From assembly GCA_016839385.1 (NCBI GenBank), contig JAEOUK010000306.1, positions 1 to 9,916 of the forward strand: 9,916 nucleotides of DNA, in the 5' to 3' direction. The notes under the pieces were generated by a model that ran no database searches, was not told the DNA's origin, and was given only the letters and a program-made list of their open reading frames with translations. The stretch is from Promethearchaeota archaeon (GTDB taxonomy: Archaea > Asgardarchaeota > Lokiarchaeia > Sigynarchaeales > MK-D1). The translations under genes and the position numbers were made by a program. Position 1 is the stretch's first letter; every line of letters starts with the position of its first letter. This document shows positions 5,725-9,916 of this stretch, piece by piece.

Positions 5725-8592
5725 TTAAATTTTCAAATTAGATAATACTTGGTTGATTTCTTCTAAGCGATAGGGTTTTGGAATAACTCCTATAAAACCA
5801 AATCTTTTATAATCCGACATTACAGCATCAGTGGAATATCCCGAAGAAACAATGCCCACAACATCAGGATCGATTTTTAGTAATTCTTGAATAGTCTCTT
5901 TACCTCCAAGACCTCCTGGGACTGTAAGATCCATTATAACAGCTTTGAATTTTTCATTTTGGTCCAGAGATTCCTTATATAGTTTGAGAGCTTCTTCACC
6001 AGTTTTTGCGGTGGTGACTACATATCCCAGTTTTTCTAACATTTTTGAGGCAACTTTAAGTATAGTTTTGTCATCATCCATTAATAGAATTCGACCTACA
6101 CCTTTGCGTAGATGATTACCGGGAGATTTTTTCAATATTGGTTTATTGGGAATTTTTTCTGTGACTGCTGGAAGATAAACATAAAACTTAGATCCTTTAC
6201 CCACATCTGATTCAATATCGATATATCCTCCATGTTGCCGGATAATTTCGTTTGAGATCGCTAATCCCATACCAGAACCCTCTTTCTTCGTCGTAAAATA
6301 TGGATCAAATATTTTATTGAGGAATTTTTCAGGTATGCCAATTCCTTCGTCCTTGACAGACATTTTGATAAATTTACCCGGTTTTAAAGGTGTTCGTGGC
6401 TTTTCTAATTCAATATTTTCAGCTGTAATCTCAATACTACCACCAGACGGCATGGATTGAACTGCATTGATGATGATATTATTAATCACTTGCTCGATTT
6501 GCACTTGATCTCCCACTACTGTCCATAAATCTTCTTGTATTGTGTATTTACAAGTCACAGAAGATCCTCGTAAAACAAATTCGGTCGTATCTTTAATTAA
6601 AGATTTGAAATCAGTTAATTGTTGGATAGGTTCAGTTGAAGGTTGGCGTGGATTACCGTACATTAATAATTTCTTTGTCAACTCTCTCGATCGAATCATA
6701 GCTCGCTTAGCTTCATTCAATTGGCTTTGTAATTCGTGTGGATCATCAATTGACAATTCAGCTAATGAGATACTACCAACAGCTGCAGTTAAAATATTAT
6801 TGAAATCATGTGCAATTCCTTTTGCTAGAGTTATTAATGAATCTCGTCGTTGACGTTCTATTAAATCAGATTCAATACGTATACGTGATAACACACTACC
6901 AATTTGAGATATTAGACTATGCAAGATATTTCGAGTGTTTTCTGGAATTGTTTCTTTCTTAGTCGAACCAAAAATGAAACATCCTTCATTATGATCTAAA
7001 TATTTTACAGGAATTGCGATTAAAGTCGTGCAGCTATGACCGATGAATTCATTTTCTTGGATTTGGTCAGATGTGTAGTAGAGAGTATTGCCAGCTTTCA
7101 TTTCAGATAGAAATATAGGATTTTTAGGGATTTGAATAAAATCCTCTGATATTTTGTCATCAATGCCCAGATGTTGCTTTAAAATAAGTTTATCAGAGTT
7201 AGGATCGTACATAAACATAGCTCCAATCTCCATTCCTGAAACGGTGATTGCTGTTTCTACACATAATTTGATTAAGGAGTCAATTTCATGAATATTGCTT
7301 AATGCAATCCCAAAATCTCTTTGCATTTGGAGTACTTTTTCAAAATTCTTTTGTTCAGTGATATCTCTCATTGAAATGAATATTCTTGTAGGATTCTTCT
7401 TTTCAATCACAATCGACCATTTTACCTCTAGGATCAACATTTCCCCATCTATGGTTTCTGCTAAAAGTTCCGTTTTATGAGTAAGTTCCCCTTTTGTAAA
7501 GGCAATCAATCCTTGTTTAATTGCTGAGAGAGATTCGGCGGGAAAGAGCTTTCTAAAATTCTTAATTAGTTCTCGAGCATCCTTTGCTTTGAACATCTCT
7601 AAGGTTGCTCGATTCACTGAAACAATTTTTACCTTAGACATTAATTTGGTTATTTCTTGAAAATCATCAAAAAACGTCTCAAATTTAACCCCATTTTTGT
7701 GTAATTGGGTTAGATATTCACTTAACTTATCAATTTCTCCATTCCATAATGAGACAGGGCTATCTTCGAACAAAGAACGATATCTACTCTCACTTTCAAC
7801 AAGAAGTTTTTCTCGATTTAATAATTCATGCTCTGCTTTTTTCCTCTCTGTAATATCTTGCATTATTATTTGAACTGCATAGGGTTCATTATTCTGTTGG
7901 AGAACTGAAGGAAAAATTTCTAATACAATTTCTTTATTATCCAAATTTATGGGGATTTCGACTGGTCTTCGCAGTTTTAATGCTAAAACAGCTTGAAATA
8001 CATCGGAAAGATCAGAAATTTGAGTGTTATCTAAAAAACTTAATTCAGTAAAACGTTTATACATGAATCGTTCTTCTTCCCAGCCATATTTTCTCAAAAG
8101 CTCACTCATTTGTTCGTTTATATCAATAATCTTCCCTTCTAAATCTGAAATTATTATAGGGGTGGGAGAAGACATGAAAAGATTTTGATATTTTGTTTCA
8201 CTGTCAACTTTTGCAATAATATCATTAATATTCCCTGTGATATCCACCATATATACCAAAATTTCTTCAACTAATCCTTCTTCATTCAAAAAAGGAATTT
8301 TTCGAGTATGAAACCATCGATTACCGACTTTTGGGATATGAATTGACTCCGAAAAATTTTCCAATGGTTTTTTAGATTGGAAAACTCTCGTATTTTGCAT
8401 GATGAGCACTTCTCCTTGAGTGTCACCAAAAATTGATTTGATAGATTTCCCCTCTACCTCAGATTTTTCCAACCCAATGATATCTAAAGCGTGTTTATTC
8501 ATCCACGTTATTTTATTATCTCGATCGTGAATCATGATGTAAGCTGGTATAAAATCCAAGATTTCTAGGGAATGTTTAATTATTGGAGTCAT
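5725..8592 (-). CDS. Hybrid histidine kinase, PAS-PAS-PAS-GAF-HisKA-HATPase-REC
   Basis: A soluble 955-residue sensor kinase, with no membrane segment or signal peptide. Approximate domains: PAS 8-118 (ends MVDITG), PAS 132-250 (ends QDITERKK), a divergent PAS 268-414 (ends MRDITEQK), GAF 425-572, HisKA 580-650, HATPase_c 690-810 and receiver 832-953. The phospho-acceptor is H595 in AHDFNNIL. ATP-site motifs are N705/N709, DEGIGIP (748-754) and GSGMGLA (772-778). The receiver has D839/D840, phospho-acceptor D888, S916/S917 and K939. It therefore looks catalytically intact. It is a paralogue of the next gene on the same strand, about 125 nt away; they share the first two PAS domains, the first GAF, the kinase core and receiver motifs such as VSSGYS. 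The ATG at 8592 gives an N-terminus matching that of the paralogue. The stimulus is unknown; soluble PAS/GAF sensors often read redox, small molecules or gases. Confidence 0.93.
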   Translation of the reverse strand: MTPIIKHSLEILDFIPAYIMIHDRDNKITWMNKHALDIIGLEKSEVEGKSIKSIFGDTQGEVLIMQNTRVFQSKKPLENFSESIHIPKVGNRWFHTRKIPFLNEEGLVEEILVYMVDITGNINDIIAKVDSETKYQNLFMSSPTPIIISDLEGKIIDINEQMSELLRKYGWEEERFMYKRFTELSFLDNTQISDLSDVFQAVLALKLRRPVEIPINLDNKEIVLEIFPSVLQQNNEPYAVQIIMQDITERKKAEHELLNREKLLVESESRYRSLFEDSPVSLWNGEIDKLSEYLTQLHKNGVKFETFFDDFQEITKLMSKVKIVSVNRATLEMFKAKDARELIKNFRKLFPAESLSAIKQGLIAFTKGELTHKTELLAETIDGEMLILEVKWSIVIEKKNPTRIFISMRDITEQKNFEKVLQMQRDFGIALSNIHEIDSLIKLCVETAITVSGMEIGAMFMYDPNSDKLILKQHLGIDDKISEDFIQIPKNPIFLSEMKAGNTLYYTSDQIQENEFIGHSCTTLIAIPVKYLDHNEGCFIFGSTKKETIPENTRNILHSLISQIGSVLSRIRIESDLIERQRRDSLITLAKGIAHDFNNILTAAVGSISLAELSIDDPHELQSQLNEAKRAMIRSRELTKKLLMYGNPRQPSTEPIQQLTDFKSLIKDTTEFVLRGSSVTCKYTIQEDLWTVVGDQVQIEQVINNIIINAVQSMPSGGSIEITAENIELEKPRTPLKPGKFIKMSVKDEGIGIPEKFLNKIFDPYFTTKKEGSGMGLAISNEIIRQHGGYIDIESDVGKGSKFYVYLPAVTEKIPNKPILKKSPGNHLRKGVGRILLMDDDKTILKVASKMLEKLGYVVTTAKTGEEALKLYKESLDQNEKFKAVIMDLTVPGGLGGKETIQELLKIDPDVVGIVSSGYSTDAVMSDYKRFGFIGVIPKPYRLEEINQVLSNLKI

Positions 8593-8626
8593 AATTATCC
8601 GGCATATAAAGTGAACTTAATCGATC

Positions 8627-8634
8627 AATATAAA
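8627..8634 (-). promoter_or_regulatory. TATA box for the right kinase gene
   Basis: On the minus strand TTTATATT is centred about 38 nt before the ATG at 8592, predicting a start near 8605 and a leader of about 12 nt. A second TTTATATG at 8610-8603 is too close to the ATG to serve that start. The same octamer TTTATATT occurs upstream of the left kinase gene. Confidence 0.45.
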
Positions 8635-8655
8635 TATCAAAATGAAATTCAACCT

Positions 8656-8680
8656 AAAAAATGAATGTAATTTGGAAAAT
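8656..8680 (-). terminator. T-rich tract downstream of the methyltransferase gene
   Basis: On the minus strand, ATTTTCC directly after the stop codon and a TTTTTT run some 20 nt further on could end the methyltransferase transcript before the kinase promoter. The assignment rests on composition alone. Confidence 0.25.
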
Positions 8681-9475
8681 CTAAACAAGTTTTATTCTTT
8701 CTCGAGCAATATAACAGTATTCCTCGGAAACATCGATCCCAATGAAATGTCGTTGTAGTTGTTTTGCGACCTTAAGAGTAGTTCCACTCCCAGCCATGGG
8801 ATCTAATACGATATCACCCGGGTTTGACCACGATTTTATGTGGTCCTCGCATAAACTCTCTGGAAAGATTGCTGGATGTTGATAGGCAATCTCATCTTTG
8901 GTGGAATTTCCTTTTCCAGTTGTATATTTCCAGATATTAGTTCTCATTCCAAATAGATCGACTTGAATGCGTGATGTATCATTAAAATGAGACATGGACC
9001 CGTCTTTCTTACGTCTTTTCTTACTAAACGTATACTGCGTTTTATTTGGTTTGTCTTTTATCGGATTGAAGGTTTTAGGTTGATTTTTACTCAATACAAA
9101 CATATATTCAAAAATTTGATGATAGCGATTTTTTGAGGGATAAGCAAATCCACTTTTCTGATATATCATCGTATCATGAAGTTTGAATCCTAGTTCTTTA
9201 AAGTAGAGAGCTTGCCGAAAGGATGATCCAGTTTCACTACCATTTTTCGTACTATCACCAATCACCCACACCACGATTCCTCCTTTTTTCGTTATTCGGT
9301 ACAATTCACGAGCTATTTCTTTAAAATTAAAAGAATATTCTTGATAATCTCTTAAATTATCATAAGGAGGACTAGTTAGAGTCAGATCAATACAATTTTT
9401 AGGAAACTGCGATAAAATATTCACGCAATCCGAACATATTACTCTATCTAAATATTGCTCTAACTCATTTTCCAT
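8681..9475 (-). CDS. Beta-class DNA (cytosine-N4 or adenine-N6) methyltransferase
   Basis: A 264-residue S-adenosylmethionine-dependent DNA methyltransferase of the N4/N6 amino-methylase family. The catalytic motif IV TSPPY (34-38) comes near the N-terminus, and the AdoMet-binding motif I DPMAGSGTT (225-233), followed by FIGIDVSEEY, comes near the C-terminus; this order defines the beta class. S in SPPY is seen in many N4-cytosine enzymes but does not exclude N6-adenine activity. Residues about 135-195 are basic and variable (SKKRRKKDG) and are the likely target-recognition region. The length is usual for a stand-alone enzyme. No endonuclease or specificity gene is next to it, so it looks like an orphan methyltransferase, for example in gene regulation, replication marking or protection from an unlinked nuclease. 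The ATG at 9475 lies soon after a TATA-like box. Divergent from the cyclo-ligase gene, with 59 bases between the start codons. Confidence 0.9.
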   Translation of the reverse strand: MENELEQYLDRVICSDCVNILSQFPKNCIDLTLTSPPYDNLRDYQEYSFNFKEIARELYRITKKGGIVVWVIGDSTKNGSETGSSFRQALYFKELGFKLHDTMIYQKSGFAYPSKNRYHQIFEYMFVLSKNQPKTFNPIKDKPNKTQYTFSKKRRKKDGSMSHFNDTSRIQVDLFGMRTNIWKYTTGKGNSTKDEIAYQHPAIFPESLCEDHIKSWSNPGDIVLDPMAGSGTTLKVAKQLQRHFIGIDVSEEYCYIARERIKLV

Positions 9476-9496
9476 AACAAGAATTCAAATATTGGG

Positions 9497-9508
9497 AAAA
9501 TAAAGTTT
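9497..9508. promoter_or_regulatory. Shared AT-rich promoter region of two divergent genes
   Basis: The 59-bp gap between the methyltransferase and cyclo-ligase starts must hold both promoters. An A/T block reading AAAATAAAG on plus and CTTTATTTT on minus lies about 27-38 nt from each ATG, so it could serve as TATA box in either direction, and both mRNAs would be leaderless or nearly so. Which strand uses it cannot be told from sequence. Confidence 0.35.
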
Positions 9509-9534
9509 GCTAGTAATCAAGGATCGTTTAACAC

Positions 9535-9916
9535 ATGAAAAAGCACGAAGTCAGAGAAAAAATAAAAACAAAAAAAATGGAGATTTTTCTCAACAACGAC
9601 CTTAAATATTATAATTTTTCCTCAAATATGATTTCAAATGTCCTGCAATTTCCTTTATATTTAATTAGTAAAAATTTAGCCCTTTTTGCCTCGAAAAAAG
9701 CATCTTTCGAAATTTACACCGACAGCTTAATTGAACAAAGTATTAGGTTGGGAAAAAAAGTGTACTTACCTCGTTGTATAGTTACTTCGCATGATTTAGA
9801 ATATATTGAAATAAATGACCTTGAAAAGGATGTCGAAATAGCCTCATATTTCATAAGAGAACCGAAATTGTCCCTTAAGCGAGTGGAACAACTGGAAATT
9901 TATAAATTGTTAGATC
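9535..9916 (+). CDS. 5-formyltetrahydrofolate cyclo-ligase family protein (3'-partial)
   Basis: The reading frame runs from ATG 9535 to the window edge: 127 codons without a stop. I translated it by hand. It begins MKKHEVREKIKTKK, the basic N-terminal helix with conserved R typical of the family. Later come a strand with a Phe-Ala-Ser segment (LALFASKKASFEI), a serine/threonine-rich helix start (YTDSLIEQS), GKKVYLPR, and IREPK, which matches the family's conserved EP motif. The usual protein is about 180-200 residues, so roughly the last third is missing. The family converts 5-formyl-tetrahydrofolate to 5,10-methenyl-tetrahydrofolate with ATP; some archaeal members act on other pterins or have unknown substrates. 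The ATP-binding and C-terminal motifs lie beyond the edge and cannot be checked. It faces away from the methyltransferase gene, and no folate pathway neighbour is visible. Confidence 0.78.
   Translation, partial: MKKHEVREKIKTKKMEIFLNNDLKYYNFSSNMISNVLQFPLYLISKNLALFASKKASFEIYTDSLIEQSIRLGKKVYLPRCIVTSHDLEYIEINDLEKDVEIASYFIREPKLSLKRVEQLEIYKLLD

Noticed and set aside
2350..6300. Dispersed DNA repeat near GTCGTAAAATA (2357 and 6289)
   Set aside because: Both copies encode the DPYFTTK motif of the HATPase domains, so the likeness comes from paralogy and not from a mobile repeat.
8681..9475. Restriction-modification system
   Set aside because: Only the methyltransferase is visible. The neighbours are a kinase and a folate-family gene, with no endonuclease or specificity subunit.

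Overview
The window is AT-rich and looks archaeal. The best evidence is a tRNA-Gly gene with a short insertion between the D-arm and the anticodon arm, a type of intron position known from archaea. TATA-like boxes also sit about 25-30 nt upstream of several start codons, as for leaderless or short-leader archaeal transcripts, and gene ends are followed by T-rich tracts. The low GC content, the large soluble multi-PAS/GAF kinases and a membrane protein with a zinc-ribbon tail would suit an Asgard or related mesophilic archaeon. That placement is inference; nothing in the window fixes the lineage.

Layout, left to right. At 1-591 (+) is the 3' part of a membrane-anchored protein with an outside beta-rich region, one transmembrane helix and a cytosolic zinc ribbon. 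At 605-710 (-) is tRNA-Gly(GCC) with encoded CCA and a 30-nt non-canonical intron. At 831-1775 (+) is a metallo-beta-lactamase-fold hydrolase with an intact metal site. At 1795-5601 (-) and 5725-8592 (-) are two paralogous, soluble hybrid histidine kinases with PAS and GAF sensors, HisKA, HATPase_c and a C-terminal receiver. At 8681-9475 (-) is a beta-class amino-DNA methyltransferase with no restriction partner in view. At 9535 to the right edge (+) is the N-terminal part of a 5-formyltetrahydrofolate cyclo-ligase family protein, divergent from the methyltransferase.

The two kinases share their N-terminal PAS pair, first GAF and catalytic/receiver core, and the receivers are especially alike. 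The left kinase has an additional tandem pair of GAF domains inserted before HisKA. They look like a tandem duplication followed by sensor remodelling, and probably form one signalling locus. No DNA-binding regulator or HPt protein is seen, so the output is unknown. The other genes have no evident functional link to the kinases. The methyltransferase, both kinases and the tRNA are on the minus strand; the hydrolase, the membrane protein and the cyclo-ligase are on the plus strand.

No CRISPR array, insertion sequence, attachment site, rRNA or origin was recognised. No gene-free stretch exceeds 300 bases; the longest, 711-830, holds the divergent promoters of the tRNA and the hydrolase.
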